Program-made: the position numbers and the translations under genes
NCBI RefSeq assembly: GCF_002088235.1
Contig: NZ_AQQV01000005.1
Span: forward strand, 62,001-126,000
DNA: 64,000 nt
Direction of reading: 5' to 3'
DNA from: Oceanococcus atlanticus
GTDB lineage: Bacteria; Pseudomonadota; Gammaproteobacteria; Nevskiales; Oceanococcaceae
Shown: positions 28,588 through 37,022 of the stretch, in pieces
Layout of the letters: each line of letters opens with the position of its first letter
Position numbering within the stretch: the first letter of the stretch is position 1
The notes under the pieces: generated by a model
Told to the model about the DNA's origin: nothing
Seen by the model: only the letters and a program-made list of their open reading frames with translations
Databases searched by the model: none

Positions 28588-29063
28588 AAGCCGCCTATAC
28601 CGGGACTTTCGACCCCATCACGCTGGGTCACACCGACATGATCACGCGCGCCAGCGCGATGTTCGATGAGCTGGTCGTGGCCATTGCCCGCAGCTCGGCC
28701 AAGAATCCGCTGTTCACGCTGGAGCAACGGGTCGATATGGCAGAGCGTGCGCTGGCCCATATTCCCAATGTGCGGGTTTGCGGGTTTTCCGGCCTGATCA
28801 TCGAATTCGCCCGTCAGAACGGAGTCACCGTGCTGGTCCGTGGGGTGCGTAACAACACGGATTTCGACTATGAGTCGCAGATGGCGCGTATGGTCAAGCA
28901 TCTGGCGCCGGAGATCGACACCATCATTCTGCCGCCGACCGCCAAGTACGCACACATCTCCTCCACGCTGGTGCGTGAGATCGCTCAGCTGGGTGGTCCG
29001 CTGACTGATCTGGTGCCGGAGCTTGTCGAGGAGGAGGCCAAGTCACGGCCCTGGGAGTCCTGA
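28584..29063 (+). CDS. coaD: Phosphopantetheine adenylyltransferase
   Basis: CoaD makes dephospho-CoA from phosphopantetheine and ATP. The 159-residue protein has the nucleotidyltransferase motif YTGTFDPITLGHTDMI at its N terminus, VLVRGVRNNTDFDYE and the late YAHISSTLVREIAQLGG. The start is GTG at 28584, overlapping the rsmD stop. It shares one base with ggt (TGATG). Confidence 0.96.
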   Translation: MKAAYTGTFDPITLGHTDMITRASAMFDELVVAIARSSAKNPLFTLEQRVDMAERALAHIPNVRVCGFSGLIIEFARQNGVTVLVRGVRNNTDFDYESQMARMVKHLAPEIDTIILPPTAKYAHISSTLVREIAQLGGPLTDLVPELVEEEAKSRPWES

Positions 29064-30745
29064 TGCGTCATTGCTGGGCAGTGCTGGCGGCGTTGTGTTT
29101 TTCGGCGCCGCTGCTGGCGGCCCCGACGCCGCCGAAATGGGCGATTGCCACGGCACATCCGCTGGCCACCAAAGCTGGGCAGGAGATTCTCGAAGCCGGT
29201 GGCAACGCCTTCGATGCAGCGGTTGCGGTGAGCGCCGCGCTGGCTGTGGTTGAACCCTCAGGTTCTGGCCTGGGCGGTGGCGGCTTCTATCTGCTGCACG
29301 ATGCCCGCAGCGGGCGCAAGGTTTTCGTCGATGCGCGCGAGAAAGCGCCGCTGGCCTCCGACCCCGATATGTACCTGGATGCTGACGGCGAGGTGGTCGA
29401 ATCGCGACTGCGCAGCCATCCGCTGGCCGCCGGGATTCCCGGGATACCGGCCGCACTGGAGCATCTCAGCAAGCACTACGGGCAGCTGGCGCTGGAGGAC
29501 AGCCTGAAACCGGCGCAGCGTTACGCCGAAGATGGCTTCGAAGTGGATCACAAACTCGCGCTGTACATCCGCTTCAGGGCCAAGGAATTGGCGGCGTGGC
29601 CGGCCAGTGCAGCGCTCTATCTGCCAGCGGGCAAGCCGCTGGGGCAGGGCGACACGCTGGTTCAGCCTGATCTGGCCAAAACCCTGGAGCGCATCGCGGT
29701 GTTTGGCGCTGCCGGTTTCTACCAGGGGCGGGTGGCCAACCGGCTGGTTGAGGCGGTCCGTGAGGCGGGCGGTATCTGGAGCCACAAGGATCTGGCCGCG
29801 TACAGCGTGGTTGAGCGTGCGCCGGTGATCATGGACTACCGCGGCTGGCAGATTGTCAGCGCGCCGCCGCCGTCGTCGGGTGGTCTGGTGCTGGGGCTGA
29901 TGTTCAACATTCTGTCGGGGTATGACTGGGACAGTCTGGATCAGGGGGCGCGTGATCATCTGAGCGTTGAAGCCATGCGCCGGGCTTACTACGACCGTGC
30001 CCGTTTCATGGGTGACAGTGACTTTGTCGATGTGCCCAGCCGGCAGTTGCTGAGCCGGGATTACGCGGCGCGCTGGCGCAAGACCATTTCCATGGACGAG
30101 GCCTCGGCCAGCGCCGCACTGGCGCCGGTTGGTGGCAACAGTGGTCAGGGTCGTAACACCACCCATTTCTCGATCATCGATACACAGGGCAACCGCGTGG
30201 CGGCCACGCTGTCGATCAACTTCATGCTCGGCTCCACGTTCGTCGCTGGCGGCACTGGCGTGTTGCTCAACAACGAGATGGACGATTTCGTGGCCAAACC
30301 TGGTGAGCCCAACGGCTACGGTCTGGTCGGTGGCTTGGCCAACGCCATCGAGCCGGGCAAGCGCATGCTCTCATCGATGTCGCCGACCTTTGTCGAGGGG
30401 GCGGACAAGGTGGCCATTGTGGGGACGCCGGGTGGCAGCCGCATCATCACGATGGTGTATCACGCCATCAATGGTGTGATCGATGGCCAGTCGGCCCGCA
30501 GCATCGTCGCCGAACCGCGCTTTCATCATCAGTATCTGCCGGACGAAATCGAGTACGAGCCGGGTGGCTTGAGCCCGGAGCGCCGTGCCGAACTCAAGAA
30601 ACGTGGCCACAGCCTGAAGGAAATGTCGCGCCAGTACGGCAACATGCAGGCCGTCATCTGGGACATGAAGCGCAACCGTGTCGAAGCGGCTGCCGATCCA
30701 CGTGGTGTAGGTCAGGCGAAAACCGGGCGCGCGGCAGGGCCGTGA
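29063..30745 (+). CDS. ggt: Gamma-glutamyltransferase (periplasmic)
   Basis: This Ntn hydrolase breaks down or transfers the gamma-glutamyl group of glutathione. The 560-residue precursor has a signal peptide (about 1-20, LLAA|PTPP). It also has AGGNAFDAAVAVSAALAVVEP, and the autocleavage site before Thr366 in GRNTTHFSIID, which would yield the large and small subunits. The late GGSRIIT block lines the active site. It ends the long run of genes from holA. The substrate could be glutathione or another gamma-glutamyl compound. Confidence 0.94.
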   Translation: MRHCWAVLAALCFSAPLLAAPTPPKWAIATAHPLATKAGQEILEAGGNAFDAAVAVSAALAVVEPSGSGLGGGGFYLLHDARSGRKVFVDAREKAPLASDPDMYLDADGEVVESRLRSHPLAAGIPGIPAALEHLSKHYGQLALEDSLKPAQRYAEDGFEVDHKLALYIRFRAKELAAWPASAALYLPAGKPLGQGDTLVQPDLAKTLERIAVFGAAGFYQGRVANRLVEAVREAGGIWSHKDLAAYSVVERAPVIMDYRGWQIVSAPPPSSGGLVLGLMFNILSGYDWDSLDQGARDHLSVEAMRRAYYDRARFMGDSDFVDVPSRQLLSRDYAARWRKTISMDEASASAALAPVGGNSGQGRNTTHFSIIDTQGNRVAATLSINFMLGSTFVAGGTGVLLNNEMDDFVAKPGEPNGYGLVGGLANAIEPGKRMLSSMSPTFVEGADKVAIVGTPGGSRIITMVYHAINGVIDGQSARSIVAEPRFHHQYLPDEIEYEPGGLSPERRAELKKRGHSLKEMSRQYGNMQAVIWDMKRNRVEAAADPRGVGQAKTGRAAGP

Positions 30746-30806
30746 CGTGCCGGCAGCGGTGGGCAATTCAGTGGCATAACCCGGGGAAGCCCTGCTGATT
30801 CTCACA

Positions 30807-31859
30807 TCAATGCGTGCGTAAGAGTTCGCGTACCCAGGTTTCGTAGTGACGTGACGTCTGGCCTTGGGTCATGTGCTGATTGCTGGAGGCGGCTGGCGCG
30901 TTGGCGCATTGACGGCGTAGTTCTCGGGGTGTGATGCCGAATTCCAGCTTGAAAGCACGGCTGAAGCTGGACATATTGGTGAACCCTGATGCGCATGCGA
31001 TGCCGGTTATGCTGAGGTGTCGATGGCGGGCGGACATCAGACGTGCCGCTGCTGTCTGCAGGCGACGACGCTGGATATAGCGCCCGACACCGCCATCGTC
31101 GGCAAACAATGCGTACAGTCGGGTGCGTGAACACGGCACAGCTGCGGCGAGTCGTTCTATCGGAATTGCAGGCTGATGCAGCCACTGTTCTATCAACAAG
31201 TTAGCCCGTGCCCGAAGCGATTGACGCAGTGGCGGGCTGTCATCCGTGGCCTGACCAAGAGCCGCGTTGAGTGCGGCCGCTGCCAGGGCTAGCGTGGAAT
31301 CGATCACGCCTGGGGATGACGCTGCTGCGACCTGCGGCAAATTTCCGTACAGCGCGAGTAAATGCGACCGCAGCATCACGGCCGCAGGCTCATTTGCTGC
31401 AATAACGGCCAGATGCGAGCTTTCAATGTCTTTAACCAGGTTCTTTAAAGCCTGACGTGAGACGCTGAGCGTGATATTGCGCTCTCTTGCGTTACGGTTA
31501 TGGATCGGCTGTGTAGCGTCCATGATGACGATGTCACCGACACGACACTGTCTTTGCGCTCGCGATGCAAGCAGCTGACAAGGTCCTTCAAGGGCGAATT
31601 GCAGCATGATCATGTCGAGGCTGTCTGCTGCAATTCGCGCAGCATTGCGTTCATAGGACGCTGCTTGTGCGTGAAACGCTGACAGGATAAACGCATCGTC
31701 AAACAGCACATTATCAATGCTGGCAAAGAACTGCTCTTCGGGTACCGATGCTTGTAACTGGTAATCGAAGACAACGCTGATGCTGTCGCGCCACGCATCG
31801 TAGCGATGCTTGAGCGGCAGCTGGCGAGAGTCGAATGTGGAGCGAGGTAACGGATTCAT
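30807..31859 (-). CDS. AraC-family transcriptional regulator
   Basis: The 350-residue protein has an N-terminal AraC-binding-like domain (about 1-190, similar to PF14525: RYDAWRDSISVVFDYQL, MIMLQFALEGP, IVIMDATQPIHN). A C-terminal double helix-turn-helix follows (HLSITGIACASGFTNMSSFSRAFKLEFGITPRELR). It is divergent from the secreted protein gene at 32097, with 237 bases between, so it is the obvious candidate controller of that module. An imperfect palindrome lies in the gap at 31891-31908. The inducer is unknown. Confidence 0.9.
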   Translation of the reverse strand: MNPLPRSTFDSRQLPLKHRYDAWRDSISVVFDYQLQASVPEEQFFASIDNVLFDDAFILSAFHAQAASYERNAARIAADSLDMIMLQFALEGPCQLLASRAQRQCRVGDIVIMDATQPIHNRNARERNITLSVSRQALKNLVKDIESSHLAVIAANEPAAVMLRSHLLALYGNLPQVAAASSPGVIDSTLALAAAALNAALGQATDDSPPLRQSLRARANLLIEQWLHQPAIPIERLAAAVPCSRTRLYALFADDGGVGRYIQRRRLQTAAARLMSARHRHLSITGIACASGFTNMSSFSRAFKLEFGITPRELRRQCANAPAASSNQHMTQGQTSRHYETWVRELLRTH

Positions 31860-31890
31860 CACTTGGCCTGTGATGGTTTAGCGGACGATG

Positions 31891-31908
31891 TGCGACGGCG
31901 CCATCGCA
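31891..31908. promoter_or_regulatory. Imperfect palindrome between AraC gene and secreted-protein gene
   Basis: TGCGACGGCGCCATCGCA matches its own reverse complement at 16 of 18 positions. It lies 32 bases upstream of the AraC-type gene start and could be an operator. The rest of the 31860-32096 gap shows a small TTTCATGAAA palindrome (31985-31994) and no other gene. Confidence 0.4.
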
Positions 31909-32096
31909 AGTGCCGTTGGCATGGCTGCCCTTTGCGCGTGGACCTGGAATATTACGAAACCGCGGCTTGGGACGCTGTGCACATTTTCATGAAATTGCAT
32001 GGCCAGACTACGAGCTGAGTTGTTTGCGGAGCCCTCATTCAGGCGTTCGAACCGAGGTGTTGCATCAGCTTACCTGTCATTTACGGAGTCGGTCGC

Positions 32097-33137
32097 ATGC
32101 TCAAGCGCGGTATTTTCATCAGTTTCTGCTTGTTTATTCCCATCTTTTCCGTTTCGGCATCGACCAATTATTGCGAAGAGCCGAACTGCAGCAACAGGCC
32201 ATTCGCCAAGTCGGCGGTCATGTACAAGCGCGCTATGAGTGCGCCGCAGCCAGCCAAAGCCGGCGATCTTGGCGGGGAAACCCTAAGCCACGGCTTGCCC
32301 GGGGTGTGGGATGACGTGCGCGGCGTCGTCACTTTTCCGTGGTCAGCCCAGGGCGGGGTGGCTTTGCAATTGGTGGCTATGAGTTTGCCCGCGGTAGCGG
32401 CAGGGCATGAGCGGTTCACGTCTGCTGGGTGGTATCGCGAGCTGTTCTTCCTGGATGTTGGTGACGGTGTGCCGCGCTTGCTCTCCGCGTATCTGGCCGA
32501 TCCAGAGTTTCAGCCCGGGGCACAGGACTTGATTGATCAGTCGGGACAGCTTTGGTTGTCCCAGTTCTTGCTCTATCAGGAAGCTGAAGAATTGCAGGCT
32601 GATCCGGATTTCTACCTGGGATACAACGAGGGCGCGGCTGTTGCGGATTTACGTTTCGTGACCAACCCTGAAGGTGAGGTCCTGCAGGTGGTCGTGGATA
32701 TCTACAGTGATGCAGGTGAGTACCAATACAGCGTCGCGCCGCGTCCGGGTGATCGGTTGAATCCCAGTTTTGTTGGCTATGACACCGCTAATCCAGATGT
32801 GCTTTATGCCTTGTTTTATTTCGCTGACCCTCAGCCGCTTGAAAAGGCATTGTCGTTGCAGCGTCGCTACTACGTGCCGAGTGGCCTAACGGATAGCGCG
32901 CTGCCGAATGATTTTGATGCGGCAGGTTTGCGACTTTCGTTCTTGCTGGAAGGGTTCGCAGATGAAGGCGGCGCGGCGCGCTTTGGCTATAGTGAGCTGA
33001 AGGATCTGGGTTACGCGTGGGGCGATGCCAAAGCGAGTTCCAGCGGAAGTGGGGCTGCCGCATGGCCCTTGCTCGTGCTGGCGCTTGCGCTGGCCTGTCG
33101 TTTGCGGCCTAGCAGGCGCAGGCTCACCTCGCGCTGA
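32097..33137 (+). CDS. Secreted protein of unknown function with C-terminal sorting-like tail
   Basis: I do not recognise this 346-residue protein. It has a signal peptide (about 1-21, cut near SVSA|ST) and a globular acidic middle rich in Tyr, Phe and Asp (for example DPDFYLGYNEGAA and DRLNPSFVGYD). The tail has three parts: small residues SSSGSG (314-319), a hydrophobic stretch (320-334) and basic residues (335-343). This layout is that of GlyGly-CTERM-type sorting signals. Cys26 and Cys31 flank the mature N terminus but there is no lipobox. Its stop is one base before the Lnt-like gene, so the two are probably coupled. A GGAG ribosome-binding site lies at 32085-32088. Confidence 0.75.
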   Translation: MLKRGIFISFCLFIPIFSVSASTNYCEEPNCSNRPFAKSAVMYKRAMSAPQPAKAGDLGGETLSHGLPGVWDDVRGVVTFPWSAQGGVALQLVAMSLPAVAAGHERFTSAGWYRELFFLDVGDGVPRLLSAYLADPEFQPGAQDLIDQSGQLWLSQFLLYQEAEELQADPDFYLGYNEGAAVADLRFVTNPEGEVLQVVVDIYSDAGEYQYSVAPRPGDRLNPSFVGYDTANPDVLYALFYFADPQPLEKALSLQRRYYVPSGLTDSALPNDFDAAGLRLSFLLEGFADEGGAARFGYSELKDLGYAWGDAKASSSGSGAAAWPLLVLALALACRLRPSRRRLTSR

Positions 33138-33138
33138 C

Positions 33139-34605
33139 ATGCGAGGCATTCGCCGCGCAGCCTTACAGGCGTTCTCAGGCGGGTTGGTGTGGTGTGCCAG
33201 CCCAGGATTGGGAGATGTCGCATGGTTGGCGGCAGTCGCGCTGGTTCCCTTTTTGCTTAGCCTGCGTGGCAGCCGAGGGGTGGGCGCGGCCTTGTGGGGG
33301 CTGATGGGAGGCTTGTGGTATGCCATCCCTGGGCGCTGGACAACATTTTCCACCGCACTTTCAGCGATGGGCTTCGCCGGCTGGCTCGAATTGTCCTACC
33401 TCGTGGTTTTCTTTTTGAGCTACGCGTTGCCGTTCGCCATTTTTGCCTTGTTTTGGCAGTCGGTTGAGCGGACCCATGCCCAAGCTTGGGCTCCCTGGTT
33501 TGGGGGATTTCTGTTCGCGGGCTTGATTGTGTTCTGGCCGAGCGTATTTCCTTACACCCCGCTGGCGATGATCAGCAGCCAGGTCGTGTGGATACAGTTG
33601 GCCGAGGTTGGTGGTGAAGCGGTGCTGCTGGGTCTGCTATTGACCTCAAACCTGGGGGCGGCGCTGTGGCTTAGTGAGCCGCGCCAGCTCCAGGCCTTGT
33701 TCGCATGCGTGCTGCCGCTCGCCATTTGCGGCCTCTATGGGGTGGCGGCGTTGGCGCGCTGGAATGAGTCCCCGAATCAAGTGCTTTCGGTTCATGCCGT
33801 TCAGTCAAACTGGCCGCGTTTGGCGACTGACCATCTACTCCTGCGCGATCAGCACAGCACGCGACCTCTGTCCGCGGTTGAGCTCAGTCGTGCGGCATTT
33901 GCCGCTACGCCGAGTTGCGCCATTCAGCTGTGGCCAGAGACAGCCAGGCGGCCGCAGGCACCCGATCGTTTGTGTGAGCGTGCAGCGCAGCTTGCCGCTG
34001 AGTACGAGAGGCCGATATTGGCCACGTGTCATGCGTATGAAGACAGTGGGCCATATCTGGCGGCACGCTTGTATGACGGTGCTACGCCGCTACAAGCTCA
34101 CCGTAAGTTGCGTTTGGTGCCGGTGTTCGAAGCTGCGGCGGCGCCGAGTAAGGACCGCGCGAATTCACCTCAGAATGTTCCGTTCAGTTTGGCGAATGGG
34201 ATTAAGCTCATGCTGGCTATCTGTTACGAGATTTACTTCCGGCATGATTTGCGCAGAGCCGTTGTTGAGGGTGCGGATGCACTGGCGCATGCGGCGAACT
34301 TCTCGATATTCAGAAGTCCGCGAATCAGCCATTGGGATTTGGCGATGAGCAGGCTTAGAGCGGTAGAGCTGCGACGCAGCATCGTGCGTTCAGTGAACGC
34401 AGGACTCGCCGGTATGGTTGATCCGACGGGGCGCTGGACGCCGACCGCGCCTCAAGGCACAAGTGGCGCACAATGCCATCAGGTGGCACTGAATTCCCGG
34501 CTGAGCATCTACGCTCGCGTGGGTGATGGCGTGTTTTGGGCTTTACTGATGCTGTTCACTGTTTTGCAGCTGCGCGGGGCAACCAAGCGCCAGCGAAATG
34601 GCTGA
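33139..34605 (+). CDS. Apolipoprotein N-acyltransferase (Lnt)-like protein
   Basis: The 488-residue protein has about seven N-terminal membrane segments (residues 10-210), a nitrilase-fold periplasmic domain and a C-terminal membrane helix (GVFWALLMLFTVLQL). The catalytic residues of Lnt are in place: Glu267 in LWPETA, Lys323 in HRKLRLVP and Cys362 in AICYEIYF. The Lnt C-terminal YARVGD motif is also present. ATG 33139 is chosen because the longer frame would start inside the upstream gene. It may be a second, specialised copy that acts on the adjacent secreted protein, or the genome's only Lnt. Its last 50 bases overlap the convergent GFA gene. Confidence 0.82.
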   Translation: MRGIRRAALQAFSGGLVWCASPGLGDVAWLAAVALVPFLLSLRGSRGVGAALWGLMGGLWYAIPGRWTTFSTALSAMGFAGWLELSYLVVFFLSYALPFAIFALFWQSVERTHAQAWAPWFGGFLFAGLIVFWPSVFPYTPLAMISSQVVWIQLAEVGGEAVLLGLLLTSNLGAALWLSEPRQLQALFACVLPLAICGLYGVAALARWNESPNQVLSVHAVQSNWPRLATDHLLLRDQHSTRPLSAVELSRAAFAATPSCAIQLWPETARRPQAPDRLCERAAQLAAEYERPILATCHAYEDSGPYLAARLYDGATPLQAHRKLRLVPVFEAAAAPSKDRANSPQNVPFSLANGIKLMLAICYEIYFRHDLRRAVVEGADALAHAANFSIFRSPRISHWDLAMSRLRAVELRRSIVRSVNAGLAGMVDPTGRWTPTAPQGTSGAQCHQVALNSRLSIYARVGDGVFWALLMLFTVLQLRGATKRQRNG

Positions 34606-35026
34606 CAATGCCCCACTGGCTGGCCCAATAACCGCTGAATTTGGGCAGGGTGTCTGCGACATCAGCCAGACGTCGGTGGTAGAAGGCATGCAGGCTGGGG
34701 TCGGGTAGTACGTGTTGCGGGCTGAAGTTCGCGGCTGGAACAAAGGCCAGACCGAAGCCGGGTAGCAGGGGGAGTAAGGCGACAACCGGGTTGTTGCAGG
34801 CCGGACACACACCGCGCTTCACTGCAGGTGGCGGGCGGTGCTTGGCAAACCTTATGCCGGGGCTCAAGGGTTTGGCCACCTGCGAGGCGCGGACCGCCAC
34901 GATGTCGGCAAACGGTTTGGCATAGACCTTCTGGCAAATCTCACAGTGACAGATAAAGCGCATCACCGGCTGGCCAAACACGGCAATCTGCTGCTGGCCA
35001 CAGGGGCATTGGCATGTTGTGGTCAT
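34556..35026 (-). CDS. GFA/CENP-V-domain zinc protein
   Basis: The 156-residue protein has the zinc-binding cysteine pattern of the glutathione-dependent formaldehyde-activating (GFA) fold: CQCPCG near residue 5, FICHCEICQKVYAKPF near residue 28, and VCPACNNPVVALLP near residue 75. The family is diverse, so activity on S-hydroxymethylglutathione is only one possibility. It is next to, and on the same strand as, the CYP153 gene, but no clear link is seen. It overlaps the Lnt-like gene by 50 bases tail to tail. Confidence 0.82.
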   Translation of the reverse strand: MTTTCQCPCGQQQIAVFGQPVMRFICHCEICQKVYAKPFADIVAVRASQVAKPLSPGIRFAKHRPPPAVKRGVCPACNNPVVALLPLLPGFGLAFVPAANFSPQHVLPDPSLHAFYHRRLADVADTLPKFSGYWASQWGIVSHFAGAWLPRAAAKQ

Positions 35027-35088
35027 TGTGTGTACTCCCGCCGTGCGCTGTCGGGCCAGGCTGTGTGCCTGGCCCGTTCAAATCGATG

Positions 35089-36468
35089 TCAGCTGACTGG
35101 AGTCAGTTTCACCATCATTTTGGAATAACCGCGCACCCAGTTCGACTGAACAATCTCAGGTTCCTCGACCACTTCGATGTTGTCAAAGCGCTGCAGAATT
35201 TCTTCCCACAGGATGCGCAGCTGCATTTCGGCCAGCCGGTTGCCCATGCAGCGATGCACGCCAAATCCAAACGCAATGTGGTTGCGGGCGTTCTTGCGGT
35301 CGATGATCAGCTTGTGTGCATCTTCGAACACGTCTTCATCGCGGTTACCGGATGAGTACCACATGATCACCTTGTCGCCCTTGCGGATGGTCTGGCCGTT
35401 GAGTTCGACATCGGTCTTGGCGATGCGGCGCATATAAGCCAGCGGGGTCTGCCAGCGGATGATCTCCGAGACCATGTTGGGAATCAGGCTGTGATTCGCC
35501 TTGAGCTTGGCGAACTGTTCGGGGAATTTGTGCAAGGCATAGACCCCGCCAGACATCGAGTTGCGTGTGGTGTCGTTGCCGCCGATGATCAGCAAGCCCA
35601 GATTGCCGAGGAACTCCATGGGGTTTTTGACCATGTCCTTGGTGTCCTTGTTGGACAGCAGCAGACTGATCAGGTCAAACGACGGCGCAGCGCCGGCATC
35701 GAGCCGGGCTTTTTTCTCCCACCACAGCGTTGAGAAGGCTTTGACCATGTCGGCAGCGGCCTGGAAGAAGTTGTCATCGTTGCTGGGGCCGCCGGTGGCT
35801 TCCGGGCTGGCCGCGATGATGTCGGACCAGCGCACTAGGTCAGCGCGCCGCTCGTAGGGGTAGTCGAACAGGGTGGCGAGCATTCTGGTGGTCAGTTCGA
35901 TCGATACCTTGCTGACCCAGTCAAACGGCGTGTCCAGCGGTAGATTGTCCAGCACTTCGGCCACGCGCTCGCGGATCAGGCCTTCGAGTTCGAGCAGGTT
36001 TTTGGGCGCCACCACGCCCTGAACGGCCATGCGCTGTTCGTCATGCTTGGGCGGATCCATGGCGATGAACAGTTCCGGCTGCGCGCCCTGGATGTCGCCC
36101 ATCAGGATCAGCGGCTCGGCCGAGAACAGTTCGTGATGCTTGTCGACGAATTTGATGTCCTCATGGCGGGTGATCGACCAGAACGGCCCGAACGGTGTGT
36201 CCTTGGCGTAATGCACCGGACATTCCTGGCGCAGGCGTTTGAAGTAGGCCTCGGACTGCCCCTGGCGAACCAGAAACGGGTTGCTGACGTCGATGTTCTC
36301 AAGTGCCAGGGTGCTGACATCCGGCACCAGGCTTTCGACAAATACCGGGGGTGTTTTGGTCAGGCCCAGTTTGCGCTTGGTGTTGTGCAGTACGCGCAAT
36401 CCCTTGATCTGGACGTCAGCGGGCACCACCTTGGCGGCCACCTGCATGGCTTTGGCTTGGATACTCAT
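35089..36468 (-). CDS. Cytochrome P450, CYP153-type alkane hydroxylase
   Basis: The 459-residue protein is a soluble bacterial P450. It shows the I-helix oxygen-activation motif GGNDTT (296-301), the ExxR pair Glu335/Arg338, and the haem-ligand region FGFGVHRCMGNRLAEMQ with Cys407. The RCMGNRLAEMQLRI sequence after the Cys is typical of CYP153, terminal hydroxylases of medium-chain alkanes and fatty acids. The ferredoxin gene lies 41 bases upstream on the same strand, and an AraC regulator is divergent, the arrangement seen in Alcanivorax-type CYP153 clusters. No ferredoxin reductase is in the window. Confidence 0.9.
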   Translation of the reverse strand: MSIQAKAMQVAAKVVPADVQIKGLRVLHNTKRKLGLTKTPPVFVESLVPDVSTLALENIDVSNPFLVRQGQSEAYFKRLRQECPVHYAKDTPFGPFWSITRHEDIKFVDKHHELFSAEPLILMGDIQGAQPELFIAMDPPKHDEQRMAVQGVVAPKNLLELEGLIRERVAEVLDNLPLDTPFDWVSKVSIELTTRMLATLFDYPYERRADLVRWSDIIAASPEATGGPSNDDNFFQAAADMVKAFSTLWWEKKARLDAGAAPSFDLISLLLSNKDTKDMVKNPMEFLGNLGLLIIGGNDTTRNSMSGGVYALHKFPEQFAKLKANHSLIPNMVSEIIRWQTPLAYMRRIAKTDVELNGQTIRKGDKVIMWYSSGNRDEDVFEDAHKLIIDRKNARNHIAFGFGVHRCMGNRLAEMQLRILWEEILQRFDNIEVVEEPEIVQSNWVRGYSKMMVKLTPVS

Positions 36469-36509
36469 GTGCGGTCTCTCTCCTGCGTGTTATTCGGTTC
36501 TGGCAAGGG

Positions 36510-36830
36510 CTACATCTGGAATTCGGGCAGGCGCACCACCAGCCCGTCGAGCTCTTCCGAAGCCACGATCTGGCAGGCCAGGCGTGATGACGGGGCTTTT
36601 TCCGGTGTCATGTCGAGCATCTGCTTTTCGTCATCGCCGGCCTGGCCGGTCTTGCCAATCCATTCATCGGCAACGATCACGTGGCAGGTGCCACAGGCGC
36701 ATTCGCCACCGCAGTCCGCATCGATGCCGGGCACCATGTTGTCGACCGCGATCTGCATCAAGGGCTGACCGTATTCCAGCTCCACTTCATGCGCGGTGCC
36801 GTTGTGTTCAATGAATGTGACTTTTCCCAT
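36510..36830 (-). CDS. [2Fe-2S] ferredoxin, adrenodoxin type
   Basis: The 106-residue ferredoxin has the Cys40-x5-Cys46-x2-Cys49-x36-Cys86 cluster pattern (ADCGGECACGTC and LACQI) of vertebrate-type ferredoxins. It should pass electrons to the P450 encoded downstream. Cys44 is an extra cysteine inside the loop. The promoter should lie in 36831-37022, which also holds a perfect palindrome. Confidence 0.93.
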   Translation of the reverse strand: MGKVTFIEHNGTAHEVELEYGQPLMQIAVDNMVPGIDADCGGECACGTCHVIVADEWIGKTGQAGDDEKQMLDMTPEKAPSSRLACQIVASEELDGLVVRLPEFQM

Positions 36831-36948
36831 GCTTTTGATCCTTACGTGTTGAGGTGGCGCGGCCTTAATCGGGAGCCGCGAAAGCGGCTTGGTGGCGTCG
36901 CTTTGTTGTTCTGTGTGAATTCAGTATGCGTAAGATGCCGGGGGTAGA

Positions 36949-36967
36949 ATTGTCTTTATCAGACAAT
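36949..36967. promoter_or_regulatory. Perfect 19-base inverted repeat in the CYP153/AraC divergent region
   Basis: ATTGTCT-TTATC-AGACAAT has perfect 7-base arms around 5 bases. It lies 118 bases before the ferredoxin start and 55 bases before the AraC start. It is a candidate operator for autoregulation and for alkane induction. The remainder of 36831-37022 shows no gene. Confidence 0.6.
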
Positions 36968-37022
36968 AAGTGATCATTTTCAGCCATCATTGCGGTGGCC
37001 GCGGACAGGGTGAGGAGGGCGC

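Noticed and set aside
32097-33137. N-terminal lipoprotein reading of the secreted protein
   Set aside because: The signal peptide has no lipobox: Cys26 follows SASTNY, not a Leu-x-Gly/Ala-Cys pattern.
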